DNA of 64,000 nucleotides from Rubrivivax sp. (GCA_004210455.1 SEFA01000019.1:17929-81928); one strand, 5' to 3'. Positions 17,772 through 27,236 are shown, numbered from the stretch's first letter. Translations and numbers: made by a program. The notes: generated by a model from the letters alone, not told the origin.

Positions 17772-18254
17772 ATGTTCATGACCGGCCAGTCCCGTTTCCA
17801 TGTCGCGCATTCCGACGCGCAGGCCAATCTGCGCTTCGCGCTGGCGCGATTGAGCACCGACTGGCGCGGCCTCGACCCGTTCGGGCTCGAGATCCTGCTG
17901 CGCCATCTGATGATGGCCGAGCACCGCTGCATGCCGCATCCGAGCGTGCTGCGCGAGCGTCCGACCAACCGCTGGCTCTTGCCGCGGCTGCGGCGCCGGC
18001 GGATCGAAGTGGCGGAACGCCTCGTGGCCGTCGGGGGCCGGGTCAGCCATGCGGCGCTGGCGCGCGTGCTGCCGCGCGGGCATGACTGGCCGGGCATCTC
18101 CGCGCTGGTCGGCCGCCATGCCTGGGATCCGGTCGAGGGCCGGCAGCCGCGCCCTCACCGACCCGTCGTCGACGAGCCGGCCGTCCCGCGCGCGAGCAGC
18201 AGTGCACGGGCCACTTCCGCGAAGCCCTCGCCGCGCTCGGTCGCGGTGACGTAG
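17772..18254 (+). CDS. Hypothetical protein (160 aa) overlapping the HAD phosphatase gene
   Basis: A 160-residue open frame with a good ribosome-binding site (GGAGG at about 17761-17765, seven bases before ATG 17772). The middle part (FGLEILLRHLMMAEHRCMPHPSVLRERPTN, interrupted here by residue class only) is amphipathic and Arg-rich, and a basic LPRLRRRRIEVAERL segment follows. There is no signal peptide or membrane helix. Its last 100 bases overlap the 3' end of the convergent HAD gene, which is unusual and means the C-terminal tail may be fortuitous. I recognise no family. It could be a real lineage-specific gene with a drifted stop. Confidence 0.45.
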   Translation: MFMTGQSRFHVAHSDAQANLRFALARLSTDWRGLDPFGLEILLRHLMMAEHRCMPHPSVLRERPTNRWLLPRLRRRRIEVAERLVAVGGRVSHAALARVLPRGHDWPGISALVGRHAWDPVEGRQPRPHRPVVDEPAVPRASSSARATSAKPSPRSVAVT

Positions 18255-18973
18255 GTCGGCGGGTGATCCAGCATCGGCAGGAAACGCGCGATGTTGGCCA
18301 CCCCCACCGACAGCGGCATGCGTTCGAACATCAGTTGATCGTTCGTCGAATCGCCGACGTACACCCACTCGGCGGGATCGAAGTCCAGGCCCGTCAACCG
18401 CTTCACCGCCCAGGTCGCGGCGGTCCACTTGCTGTGGTCGCCGATCCAGCCGTTGACGTGGATCGAACTGACCGTCGCCACCAGGCCGTGGGCGCGCATC
18501 CGGTCGCAGACGGCGGCGATCGCGTCGTCGTCCAGCGCCGTGAACTCGCTGTGGTCGACGGCGATGTCGGTCAGCCGGCCTCCGCTGTCGCGGGCGAGCA
18601 CGGCGCCGGGCACCGTCGCGACGATCTCCCGCGCGCAGGCCTGCAGCCGCGCGAGGTTCCGCGCGCGCATCGCGTCGTCCTGTGCGAATTCGGTCGACAG
18701 CCGTTTCCCGTCCCGGTGCAGGAGCACGCCGCCGTTCTCCGCGACGATCCCCCGGACGGGCCACGCCATCGCAAAGGCCTCGCTCCAGCCGGCGGGACGC
18801 CCGGTGATCGCGATGACCGGCACGTCCGCCGCCTGCAGCTCCCGCAACGCCTCCAGCGCCGCCGGGGCGATCGCGCCCTCCTCCGTCAGGGTGTCGTCGA
18901 TGTCCGTCAGCACCCCGCGCAGGGGGCGCCAGGCCGTGACGGGACAGCCGCTGAGAGGGGGAATCGTTCGCAT
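18155..18973 (-). CDS. HAD-IIB family hydrolase (sugar-phosphatase-like)
   Basis: A 272-residue haloacid-dehalogenase-superfamily phosphatase. Motif I is LTDIDDTLT (nucleophile Asp about residue 24), motif II is the Thr in AITGRPAGW and motif IV is VYVGDSTNDQLMF. The C2-type cap lies between them. The layout resembles Cof-type sugar phosphatases and mannosyl-3-phosphoglycerate or sucrose-6-phosphate phosphatases; the substrate is not determinable. It is divergent from ahcY, and the gap carries the ahcY promoter and the SAH riboswitch. The 3' end overlaps a convergent hypothetical frame by 100 bases. Confidence 0.85.
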   Translation of the reverse strand: MRTIPPLSGCPVTAWRPLRGVLTDIDDTLTEEGAIAPAALEALRELQAADVPVIAITGRPAGWSEAFAMAWPVRGIVAENGGVLLHRDGKRLSTEFAQDDAMRARNLARLQACAREIVATVPGAVLARDSGGRLTDIAVDHSEFTALDDDAIAAVCDRMRAHGLVATVSSIHVNGWIGDHSKWTAATWAVKRLTGLDFDPAEWVYVGDSTNDQLMFERMPLSVGVANIARFLPMLDHPPTYVTATERGEGFAEVARALLLARGTAGSSTTGR

Positions 18974-19001
18974 GGGGGGCGATTGTGGGCCCGAACATGA
19001 C

Positions 19002-19007
19002 TACAAT
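19002..19007 (+). promoter_or_regulatory. ahcY promoter -10 element
   Basis: TACAAT lies 10 bases before the P1 stem of the SAH riboswitch, so transcription would start at about 19014, at the 5' edge of the aptamer. No good -35 element is apparent. Confidence 0.5.
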
Positions 19008-19016
19008 CCGGCCCTG

Positions 19017-19109
19017 TTCCGAGGAGCGTTGCGACCTCCCATCCCATGGAGGCCAGGCTCGGAACCGCCGCGCGGCGACACGCCCGCGGCAATGGCAACC
19101 GCGCTCACC
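19017..19109 (+). promoter_or_regulatory. S-adenosylhomocysteine (SAH) riboswitch upstream of ahcY
   Basis: This matches the SAH riboswitch consensus closely. P1 is TTCCGAG (19017-19023) with CTCGGAA (19058-19064). P2 is CCTCC (19035-19039) with GGAGG (19048-19052). The conserved GAGCGTTGCGAC and CCAGGCTCGG blocks are present. The pseudoknot pairs GAGCG (19024-19028) with CGCTC (19102-19106). A GC-rich accessory stem lies between. Known SAH riboswitches turn on ahcY and methionine-cycle genes when toxic SAH accumulates. The operon here is ahcY-tlyA-metF. Confidence 0.93.
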
Positions 19110-19231
19110 CGTCGACCCTTCGCAGGCCGGGTGAGGACTGAGCGGCAAACCGGCCCACCGGCAAGCGCCCTCCGCACTTCTCCCCATGCCCTGATCGCTG
19201 GCGTCGACGGCCCTTCCTCGCAGGAGTCCGC

Positions 19232-20665
<1,434 letters not shown>

Positions 20666-20720
20666 TCGAGCGCTGCTGCGCGGGCGCCATGCGTCGTTGC
20701 GGGTCCCTCCGTGAATCCTC

Positions 20721-20737
20721 ACGTAGCGCTGCTACGT
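20721..20737. repeat. Perfect inverted repeat in the ahcY-tlyA gap
   Basis: ACGTAGC and GCTACGT flank a GCT spacer (17 bases in all) within the 135-base gap. No T-tract follows, so it is not a clear terminator. It could be an attenuator, an mRNA processing or stability hairpin, or a protein site. Confidence 0.4.
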
Positions 20738-20800
20738 TCCGGTTCCCGGATCCCCCCGCGCCTGGCCTGACGCCCGCTCGCGACGCGCTGAAAGAACCTC

Positions 20801-21532
20801 ATGAGAGCTGACCACCTTCTGCACTCCCTCGGCCTGGCGCCCACGCGCTCGGCCGCCCAGCGGCTGATCGACGCGCGCGCGGTCGAGTGGGAAGGCCCCA
20901 AGGGCTGGACCGTCGTGCGCAAGTGCGGCGAGGACCTGCTCGAGACCACCCCGCTGCGCGTGACGGACGACGCCGAGCTGCGTTATGTCTCGCGCGGCGG
21001 GCTCAAGCTCGAAGGTGCACTGGCCAAGGTCGGCGTGTCCGTGGCCGGCCTCACGGCGCTGGACATGGGCCAGAGCGCGGGAGGCTTCACCGACGTGCTG
21101 CTCAAGGCGGGCGCGGCGCACGTGACCGGCATCGATGTCGGCCACGGCCAGTTGCATGAGACCTTGAAGGCGGATCCGCGCGTGACCGCCCATGAAGGCG
21201 TTCACGTGAAGGACTACGTGCCCGCCGAGCCCTTCGATCTGGTCGTGGGCGACCTGAGCTTCATCTCGATGGTCGGCACGCTCAAGCACGTGGTGGGCTG
21301 GCTCAAGCCGCAGGGACAGGCGCTGCTGCTGATCAAGCCGCAGTACGAGCTGGGCCCGAAGGCCCTGAACAAGAACGGCATCGTCAAGGACAAGTCGCAA
21401 TACATCGTGCTCAAGGAGCAGGCGGTGGCGGCAGCCGAGAAACGCGACCTCGTCGTCAGGGGCTGGTTCGAAAGTCCCGTCACCGGTGGCGACGGCAACA
21501 CCGAATTCTTCATCTGGGTCCAGAAGCCATGA
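20801..21532 (+). CDS. TlyA family rRNA 2'-O-methyltransferase
   Basis: A 243-residue protein with an N-terminal S4 RNA-binding domain (about residues 1-60, starting RADHLLHSLGLAPTRSAAQRL) and an FtsJ-like SAM-dependent methyltransferase domain. The SAM motif is DMGQSAGGFTDVLLKAGA (about 88-105). Catalytic Lys and acidic residues lie in VVGDLSFISM and LLIKPQYE. TlyA enzymes 2'-O-methylate 16S and/or 23S rRNA, and older annotation calls them hemolysins. Being downstream of ahcY fits, because it uses SAM and makes SAH. The stop overlaps the metF start as ATGA. Confidence 0.88.
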   Translation: MRADHLLHSLGLAPTRSAAQRLIDARAVEWEGPKGWTVVRKCGEDLLETTPLRVTDDAELRYVSRGGLKLEGALAKVGVSVAGLTALDMGQSAGGFTDVLLKAGAAHVTGIDVGHGQLHETLKADPRVTAHEGVHVKDYVPAEPFDLVVGDLSFISMVGTLKHVVGWLKPQGQALLLIKPQYELGPKALNKNGIVKDKSQYIVLKEQAVAAAEKRDLVVRGWFESPVTGGDGNTEFFIWVQKP

Positions 21533-22368
21533 CGACGCCCGTCAGCATCGAATTCTTCCCGCCCAACACGCCGGTCGGCACCGACAAGCTCAAGACCGTC
21601 GTGCAGGAACTGCGCGCGGTGGATCCGCTGTACTTCAGCGTGACCTACGGCGCCGGCGGATCGACGCGCGAGAAGACGCTGTCGACCGTCGCCGACATCG
21701 CCTCGCAAGGCTTCGAGGCGGCGCCGCATCTGTCGTGCGTCGGATCGACGCGCGAGAACATCGCCGAGATCCTGTCGACCTATCGCGACCAGAACATCCG
21801 CCGCGTCGTCGCGCTGCGCGGCGACCTGCCCAGCGGCACGGCGACGGCGGGCGAGTTCCGCTACGCGGCCGAGCTGGTGCGCTTCATCCGCGAGACGCAG
21901 GGCGCGGACTGGGACATCGAGGTCGCGGCCTATCCCGAGTACCACCCGCAGCAGCGCTACGCGGCACGCGACCTGCAGTTCTTCGCGGACAAGGTGCGAG
22001 CCGGCGCCAGCGGCGCGATCACGCAGTTCTTCTACAACCCCGACGCCTACTTCCATTTCGTCGACGCGACGCGGGCGATGGGCATCGAGGTGCCGATCGT
22101 GCCGGGCATCATGCCGATCAACAACTTCGCACGCATCGCGCAGTTCGCGCAGCGCGACGGCATCGAGATCCCGCGCTGGGTCGCGCTGAAGATGGAAGGC
22201 TACATGGACGACGCCGCCTCGGTGCGCGCCTTCGGCCTGGACGTCGTCACGCGGCTGTGCGAACGCCTGATCGCCGGCGGCGTGCCGGGGCTGCATTTCT
22301 ATTCGCTCAACCAGAGCGCGCTCACGCTGGCGTTGTGTGAACGCCTCGGTCTCGCCACGAAAGCTTGA
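21529..22368 (+). CDS. metF: 5,10-methylenetetrahydrofolate reductase
   Basis: A 279-residue FAD enzyme that reduces methylene-THF to methyl-THF, the methyl donor for methionine synthesis. Signatures are SIEFFPP at the N-terminus (with the catalytic Glu), VTYGAGGSTRE, RVVALRGDLP at about residues 87-96 and VPGIMPI. The length is in the usual 280-300 range. It starts within the tlyA stop (ATGA), so translation is coupled. With ahcY upstream, the operon recycles homocysteine: AhcY frees it and MetF supplies the methyl group. Control by the SAH riboswitch is expected for the whole operon. Confidence 0.95.
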   Translation: MTTPVSIEFFPPNTPVGTDKLKTVVQELRAVDPLYFSVTYGAGGSTREKTLSTVADIASQGFEAAPHLSCVGSTRENIAEILSTYRDQNIRRVVALRGDLPSGTATAGEFRYAAELVRFIRETQGADWDIEVAAYPEYHPQQRYAARDLQFFADKVRAGASGAITQFFYNPDAYFHFVDATRAMGIEVPIVPGIMPINNFARIAQFAQRDGIEIPRWVALKMEGYMDDAASVRAFGLDVVTRLCERLIAGGVPGLHFYSLNQSALTLALCERLGLATKA

Positions 22369-22371
22369 TAA

Positions 22372-22390
22372 GGCGCAAGCGCTTCGCGCC
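22372..22390 (+). terminator. Hairpin after metF
   Basis: GGCGCAAGC and GCTTCGCGCC form a nearly perfect stem with one bulged C and almost no loop, three bases after the metF stop. There is no T-tract, so termination is uncertain. Confidence 0.35.
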
Positions 22391-22497
22391 GGCGCGGGGA
22401 ACCGCACCGGTTCGCCGCCGTTCCTTGTGAACGGTCAAGGTTCTCACGGAGCGGTCCGCGTTCAATCCCGGTCATCCCATTGACCAGGAGTGACCGC

Positions 22498-23154
22498 ATG
22501 TCCCGCATCCTTTCCGTCTCCGGCGCCCGCCCCGCCCTCTTCCGTCCGTCGATCGCCGTCGGCGTCGCGCTCGCCGCGCTCGCCACCGCGATGGCACCGT
22601 CGGCTCATGCGCAGAGCAGCCCGTGGGTCTTCCGCGCCCGCGCGGTGAACATCGACCCTGCGGAGAAGGACCACACCGGCCTGGGTCTGTCCCTGAGCCG
22701 CAAGACCATCCCCGAAGTCGACTTCAGCTATTTCATGGCGCCGAACTGGGCCGCCGAGCTGGTCCTGACGGTGCCGCAGCGTCACAAGCTCTACAGCAAC
22801 GGCCAGCGCATCGGCTCGGTGAAGCACCTGCCGCCGACGCTGACGCTGCAGTACCACTTCAACCCGGAAGGCGGCTTCCGCCCTTACGTGGGCGCGGGCC
22901 TGAACTACACGCGCTTTTCCGGCGTCCACTTCGAGCCTGCCGTGCAGGCCGCGCTCGAGCCGACGATCACGAAGAACAGCGTCGGCCTGGCGGCGCAGGC
23001 GGGCTTCGACGTGATGCTCGACAAGCAGTGGTCGATCAACGTCGACGTGAAGAAGATCCAGATGGACACCGAGGTTCGCTCCAAGGGAACGAACGTCGGC
23101 AAGTTCAAGATCGATCCGCTGCTGGTGGGCGTGGGCGTCGGTTACCGGTTCTGA
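22498..23154 (+). CDS. OmpW family outer-membrane protein, copy 1
   Basis: A 218-residue small beta-barrel of the OmpW/AlkL family, thought to let hydrophobic compounds cross the outer membrane. It has a signal peptide (cleavage after AHAQ, about residue 39). Family blocks are WVFRARAVNIDP, PEVDFSYFMAPNWAAELVL and FRPYVGAGLNYT, and it ends in aromatic VGVGYRF with a C-terminal Phe as expected for barrel assembly. ATG 22498 is preferred because AGGAG (22486-22490) is well placed; a TTG at 22480 is possible. It is monocistronic, convergent with pepQ. Confidence 0.92.
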   Translation: MSRILSVSGARPALFRPSIAVGVALAALATAMAPSAHAQSSPWVFRARAVNIDPAEKDHTGLGLSLSRKTIPEVDFSYFMAPNWAAELVLTVPQRHKLYSNGQRIGSVKHLPPTLTLQYHFNPEGGFRPYVGAGLNYTRFSGVHFEPAVQAALEPTITKNSVGLAAQAGFDVMLDKQWSINVDVKKIQMDTEVRSKGTNVGKFKIDPLLVGVGVGYRF

Positions 23155-23164
23155 TCAGCCCAGC

Positions 23165-24508
23165 TCAGGTCAAAGCCGCGAACGCATCCCTTGTGAGGTT
23201 CTCCGGCGCGCCTGTCTCGCGGCAGGCGACGTCGTCCTCGATGCGGACGCCGCCGAACGCGCTCAGGTGCCTGACCAGCGACCAGTCGACGTTCGCCGCG
23301 GCGGGCGTGGCGCGCAGCTTGTCCAGCAGCATCGGGATGAAGTACAGACCCGGCTCGATCGTCACGACCATGCCGGGCTGCAGCACGCGCGTCAGACGCA
23401 GGTACGGGTGACCGTCCGGCTTGGCGATCGTGCCGCCGTCTTCGCCGGCCATGAAGCCGCCGATGTCGTGGACCTGCAGTCCCAGCAGATGGCCGATGCC
23501 GTGCGGCAGGAAGGTCGAGGTCACGCCTTGCGCGAGCATCGCCTCCTCGTCCATCTTCACGATGCCCAGCTGACGCAGCACCCCGGCAGTCTCGCGGTGC
23601 GAGGCCAGGTGGATGTCGCGGTAGTCGACGCCGGCGCGCACGCGGTCGACCAGCCGCAGTTGCGCCGCTTCCATGGCATCGATCAGCGCCTGGAAGGTCG
23701 CGTCGCCGTTGCCGGTCGTTCGTGTGATGTCCGATGCGTAGCCGCCGCTGTGCGCGCCCGCGTCCACCAGCAGCGACAGCGATTGCGCCGGGGCCAGCTG
23801 GTCCTGGTATTGGTAATGCAGCACCGCCGCGTGCTCGTTGAGCGCGACGATGTTGCCGTAGGGCAGGTCGCGCTCGGCGAAGCCGCAGGCGTCGAGGTAG
23901 GCGTTGTGGATCGCCGCCTCGGACAGGCCCTCGCGGAAGGCGCGCTGCGACGCGAGGTGCGCCTTCGCGCCCAGCGCCGACGCCTCGCGCAGACGCAACA
24001 GTTCATAGCCGGTCTTCGCGGCCCGCGCGTAGTGCAAGGGGTTCAACACCTCGGGCGGGTTGTTCGGGACGATGTCGCCCAGCGCCGCGTCCGCCTCGCC
24101 GACGATCGCCAGCGTGCCGGGCACTTGCAGATAGGGCAGCGCCTCTTCCGCCTTGCGGACGATGATCAGCTCGAAGTGGTCGACCCAAAAGCCGCTCGGC
24201 GCCTCGGGCGGCACGTGCCAGTAGTCCTCGGGCTGCACGTAGACGAGGCGCGGCTTGTGCCCAGGGCGGATCACCAGCCAGCTGTCCGGATGGCGGAGCA
24301 GCGGCACCCACAGCTTGAAATGCGGATTCGGCTGGAAGACATAGGGGCGATCGTCGAGGAAGGCGAACTTCTCGATGCCCGACGCGATCAGCAGCGCATC
24401 GAATCCGCCGCGCTGCAACGCGTGGTCGGTGCGGCGCTGCTGTTCCGCGAGGTGGTCGGCGTAGAGAGCATTCAGGGCGTTCAGGGCGTGGGGATCGGCG
24501 GAGCTCAT
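23165..24508 (-). CDS. pepQ: Xaa-Pro dipeptidase (M24 family)
   Basis: A 447-residue metallopeptidase with an N-terminal creatinase-like domain and a C-terminal pita-bread catalytic domain. The five metal ligands are visible: Asp in LLVDAGAH, Asp in SDITRT, His in LPHGIGHLLGLQVHD, Glu in TIEPGLYF and Glu in RIEDDV. The length matches E. coli PepQ (443), and the GGYASD and AAVLHYQ segments are typical. It cleaves Xaa-Pro dipeptides, and some members hydrolyse organophosphate triesters. The start at 24508 is supported by family alignment and by a 4-base overlap with the cyclo-ligase gene upstream. Confidence 0.92.
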   Translation of the reverse strand: MSSADPHALNALNALYADHLAEQQRRTDHALQRGGFDALLIASGIEKFAFLDDRPYVFQPNPHFKLWVPLLRHPDSWLVIRPGHKPRLVYVQPEDYWHVPPEAPSGFWVDHFELIIVRKAEEALPYLQVPGTLAIVGEADAALGDIVPNNPPEVLNPLHYARAAKTGYELLRLREASALGAKAHLASQRAFREGLSEAAIHNAYLDACGFAERDLPYGNIVALNEHAAVLHYQYQDQLAPAQSLSLLVDAGAHSGGYASDITRTTGNGDATFQALIDAMEAAQLRLVDRVRAGVDYRDIHLASHRETAGVLRQLGIVKMDEEAMLAQGVTSTFLPHGIGHLLGLQVHDIGGFMAGEDGGTIAKPDGHPYLRLTRVLQPGMVVTIEPGLYFIPMLLDKLRATPAAANVDWSLVRHLSAFGGVRIEDDVACRETGAPENLTRDAFAALT

Positions 24509-25107
24509 GGGCGCGGATTCTCCCAGACGACCCCCATCTCGGTCAGCATCGCATCGAGCCGCACGTCGTTCGGCTGGGCGGTCAGCGTCGGCTGGAAGCC
24601 GTGGCTGAAACCGACGCCGACGACCACCGGCCTGGGCTGGATCTGCGCGATCGTGCGCAGCATGAAGCCGCCGCCGTAGCCCATGCGGATGCCGCCCGGG
24701 CCGTAGCCGAGACAAGGCAGGATCAGCAGCTCCGGATCGAAGGCCTCGGTGTCCTTGGGCTTGGTGATGCCGGTGGCGTCCTCTTCCATCGGGCAGCCCG
24801 GATACCAGACGTGGAAGCGCAGCCGCCCTTCCTCGCGATCGACGACCGGCAGGCCGATGCGGCGGTCGCCGTCGACCTCGCTCCAGCGGTACAACGCCGG
24901 CAGCGGATCGAATTCGCCCTTGATGGGCCAGTAGGCCGCGATGCGCTTTTCCTTGCGCCCGATCAGCCAGACGCGCAGCACGCTCTGCACCACGTCGGCG
25001 AGCTCCAGGCGGCCCGGCAGGTCCAGGCGCTCGCGGATCAGGCGCTCGCGCAGCGCCTGGCGGTCTTCGGAGATCGGCAGCTTGTCGTTCGGATCCATCC
25101 AGCCCAT
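24505..25107 (-). CDS. 5-formyltetrahydrofolate cyclo-ligase family protein, copy 1
   Basis: A 200-residue protein of the 5-FTHF cyclo-ligase family, which uses ATP to convert 5-formyl-THF to methenyl-THF. Family features are RERLIRERLDL, the conserved AAYWPIKGEFD and LPCLGYGPGGIRMGYGGGF with the glycine-rich loop. It differs markedly from the second copy at 27285-27902 (extra segment PGCPMEEDATGI, N-terminal MDPNDKL), so they are divergent paralogues. The start at 25107 (MGWMDPN) is favoured over 58 upstream codons that are Ala/Arg-rich. The stop overlaps the pepQ start by 4 bases. Confidence 0.85.
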   Translation of the reverse strand: MGWMDPNDKLPISEDRQALRERLIRERLDLPGRLELADVVQSVLRVWLIGRKEKRIAAYWPIKGEFDPLPALYRWSEVDGDRRIGLPVVDREEGRLRFHVWYPGCPMEEDATGITKPKDTEAFDPELLILPCLGYGPGGIRMGYGGGFMLRTIAQIQPRPVVVGVGFSHGFQPTLTAQPNDVRLDAMLTEMGVVWENPRP

Positions 25108-25206
25108 TCGCCTTCCCTCACGGACCCGGCGGGCCCTGGTGCGGACCATTGTGGCCGCCTCGCGGACACGACGCCAGTTTCCTGGCGCTGAACTAGAGTC
25201 GCCCTC

Positions 25207-25767
25207 ATGGCACGAGGCACCACCACCACAGGCACCGTCCGCCGCGTCAGCGGCGCGGGCGCGGACTTCGCGAATCACTGCATGGAGCTGCTGGCCCCGC
25301 TCGGGCCGGTGCTGGCCCGGCGGATGTTCGGAGGCTTCGGGCTGTACGTGGACGGCCTCTTCCTGGCCATCATCAGCCGCGACGAGCTCTACCTGAAGGC
25401 GGACGCCGTCAGCCAGTCCCGCTACGGGGACGCCGGCTGCGAGCCGTTCCGGTACTCGAAGAGCGGCAAGGACGGGCGACAGGAAGTCGCCAGCCTGAAT
25501 TACTTCCGGCCGCCGGAGGAGACGCTGGAATCCCCTGCGCTGATGCTGCCCTGGGGGCGGCTGGCGATGGCATCGGCCTTGCGCTCCGCCAACGCGAAGC
25601 CGAAGGCCAGGACGCCGAAGAAGAGCGCCGGCACCAGCGCCGAGCCGAGCACCGTCACGAAGGAGAAACCGGCCAAGGCGCTGAAGGGCGTCACGACGGC
25701 GTCTCCGGCGGTCAGGCGTTCGCCAGGCGCTGGCCGAACAGCTGCCCGAAAGAAGGCAGGCGGCTGA
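25207..25767 (+). CDS. TfoX N-terminal domain protein with basic tail
   Basis: A 186-residue protein. About residues 18-118 form a TfoX N-terminal domain (LLAPLGPVLARRMFGGFGLYVDG, split by a turn, then DELYLKAD and VASLNYFRPPEE). TfoX is linked to competence regulation in gammaproteobacteria, but the lone N-domain proteins have no known job. The C-terminal about 65 residues are Lys/Ala/Pro/Thr-rich, resembling histone-like tails (KPKARTPKKSAG), and are probably disordered and DNA- or RNA-contacting. Its end overlaps the convergent DUF2917 gene by 56 bases. It is divergent from the first cyclo-ligase gene. Confidence 0.78.
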   Translation: MARGTTTTGTVRRVSGAGADFANHCMELLAPLGPVLARRMFGGFGLYVDGLFLAIISRDELYLKADAVSQSRYGDAGCEPFRYSKSGKDGRQEVASLNYFRPPEETLESPALMLPWGRLAMASALRSANAKPKARTPKKSAGTSAEPSTVTKEKPAKALKGVTTASPAVRRSPGAGRTAARKKAGG

Positions 25768-26074
25768 CGACCCGGCGCGCCAGCGGGTTGGCGCAGGCCT
25801 GCGGCGGCACCATCAGCTGGAAGCGGGCGGTCGGCCAGGCTTCGACGACGAGTTCCGTGCCGCTGCCGACTTCCAGCGTTTCGCCGGCCGACAGCCAGAA
25901 GTCCTGCGCGGGCAGGTTCAGGTCGCCGCGCTGCGTCACCCAGACGCGACCGTCGAGCACATGCAGTTCACGACGGCCCGGGCCGATCGGCAGGCTCATG
26001 GCCTCGCCGGCGGACAAGGTCCACGCGGCGTCGTCGCGGCTGACCTGGATTGATGACTTTTGCATGACATTCAT
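25712..26074 (-). CDS. DUF2917 family protein
   Basis: A 120-residue cupin-like small protein. It has LSAGEAMSLPIGPGRRELHVLDGRVWVTQ, divided by a turn, then DFWLSAGETLEVGSGTELVVEAWP. Such DUF2917 proteins commonly sit next to a LysR gene in Burkholderiales, as here, and have no assigned function. Start ATG 26074 is preceded by GGGGAG. The upstream 126-base gap to the divergent LysR gene holds an inverted repeat, so regulation by that LysR protein is likely. The 3' end overlaps the TfoX-like gene. Confidence 0.8.
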   Translation of the reverse strand: MNVMQKSSIQVSRDDAAWTLSAGEAMSLPIGPGRRELHVLDGRVWVTQRGDLNLPAQDFWLSAGETLEVGSGTELVVEAWPTARFQLMVPPQACANPLARRVVSRLPSFGQLFGQRLANA

Positions 26075-26157
26075 GATCGACTCCCCGCCCCTCGCACAGC
26101 GCGCCTGACGGCGGCCTTCCTCGTGGGCATGGTGAGATATTAGGGTTGACCCGCAGA

Positions 26158-26194
26158 ATGGTCCAATGAGTCTTGCGCCGTCGATTGATACCAT
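26158..26194. promoter_or_regulatory. Inverted repeat in the DUF2917/LysR divergent promoter
   Basis: ATGGTCCAAT (26158-26167) and ATTGATACCAT (26184-26194) form an interrupted dyad with outer arms ATGGT/ACCAT and inner CAAT/ATTG. A -35-like TTGACC lies just upstream at about 26146. The site ends 6 bases before the lysR ATG. This is the expected place for a LysR-type operator that controls both genes. Confidence 0.45.
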
Positions 26195-26200
26195 TCACGC

Positions 26201-27196
26201 ATGAATCCGCTCAAGAATCCCGCCCGTCACCGTCCGCTCGCCGTCGGTCCGCTGCGGGCCTTCGAGGCGGTCGCCCGGCGGCTGAGCTTCAGCGCCGCGG
26301 CTGAAGAACTCTTCCTGACGCAGTCCGCCGTCAGCCGCCAGATCCGGTCGCTGGAGGAGGAACTGGGCGCGACGCTGTTCAAGCGCGGCACCCGGCATGT
26401 GGAGCTGGCGCCGGACGGGAAGCTCCTGCTCGCGGTCGTGGAGCCGATGCTGGAGCGGCTGGACAGCACCGTGCGTCAGATCCGCACGACGCGCGGCCGG
26501 CGCGTCGTCAACGTGACGACCTTCGCCTCCTTTGCATCGCTGTGGCTGATCCCCCGGCTGGAGGCCTTCCAGCGGGAGCATCCCGACATGGACATCCGCG
26601 TGTCGGCGCTGGATCAGCTCGTCGAGATCGACGACAGCGAGTTCGACGTGGCGCTGCGCTATGCCGCGCCGAACCGGGTGGCGCCGTCGGCGCGACGCAT
26701 GTTCGGCGAGATGCTGACGCCGGTGGTGAACCCATGGGTGGCCAAGCAGGCGCAAGAGGGCCAGGGCCCGCCGTTGAGCCAGGCGGCCGACCTGCGCCAG
26801 TACACGCTGGCAGAGGAAGACGACCAGCGTCCGAGCGGCCTGTTCCTGAGCTGGCGGCGCTGGCTGGCGCTGCACGGCGCGCCGGACCTGCAGCCGCGTC
26901 GATGGATGTACCTCAACTTCACCTACCAGCAGATCCAGGCGGCGGTGTCCGGACAGGCGGTGGCGCTGGCGCGGCTGCCGATGATCTACGAGGCGCTGGA
27001 GCGCGGCGAACTCGTGGAGCCCTTCGGCGAGGCCGGCCGCACCGATTGCCCGACGGTGTACTGGCTCATGATGTCGGAGCATGGCCGGCAGCGGCCTGAG
27101 GTCGTCGAGTTCGCGCAATGGATCGGCGAGCAGGCCAAGCTCACGCGCCGAGCGATCGGCGAGCCGGATCCGCCGGTGGATGAGAACTCGGGCTGA
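26201..27196 (+). CDS. LysR family transcriptional regulator (GcvA-like)
   Basis: A 331-residue LysR regulator. The N-terminal winged helix-turn-helix (about residues 14-75) has LRAFEAVARRLSFSAAAEEL and TQSAVSRQIRSLEEELG. The ligand-binding half has the GcvA-like features VNVTTFASFASLWLIPRL, FDVALRYA and AVSGQAVALARLPM. This subgroup regulates metabolic or resistance genes, and the effector is unknown. It is divergent from DUF2917, with a candidate operator in between. Few ribosome-binding features precede ATG 26201, but the MNPLK start fits the family. A dispersed palindrome follows the gene. Confidence 0.92.
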   Translation: MNPLKNPARHRPLAVGPLRAFEAVARRLSFSAAAEELFLTQSAVSRQIRSLEEELGATLFKRGTRHVELAPDGKLLLAVVEPMLERLDSTVRQIRTTRGRRVVNVTTFASFASLWLIPRLEAFQREHPDMDIRVSALDQLVEIDDSEFDVALRYAAPNRVAPSARRMFGEMLTPVVNPWVAKQAQEGQGPPLSQAADLRQYTLAEEDDQRPSGLFLSWRRWLALHGAPDLQPRRWMYLNFTYQQIQAAVSGQAVALARLPMIYEALERGELVEPFGEAGRTDCPTVYWLMMSEHGRQRPEVVEFAQWIGEQAKLTRRAIGEPDPPVDENSG

Positions 27197-27236
27197 GCAA
27201 CAGGGCTTTCGCACTGCTACCGCGGCTCGTCTTGCT

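Noticed and set aside
22427..22447. Imperfect dyad GTGAAC...GTTCTCAC before OmpW copy 1 as an FNR-like site
   Set aside because: It does not match TTGAT-N4-ATCAA, and the arms have mismatches.
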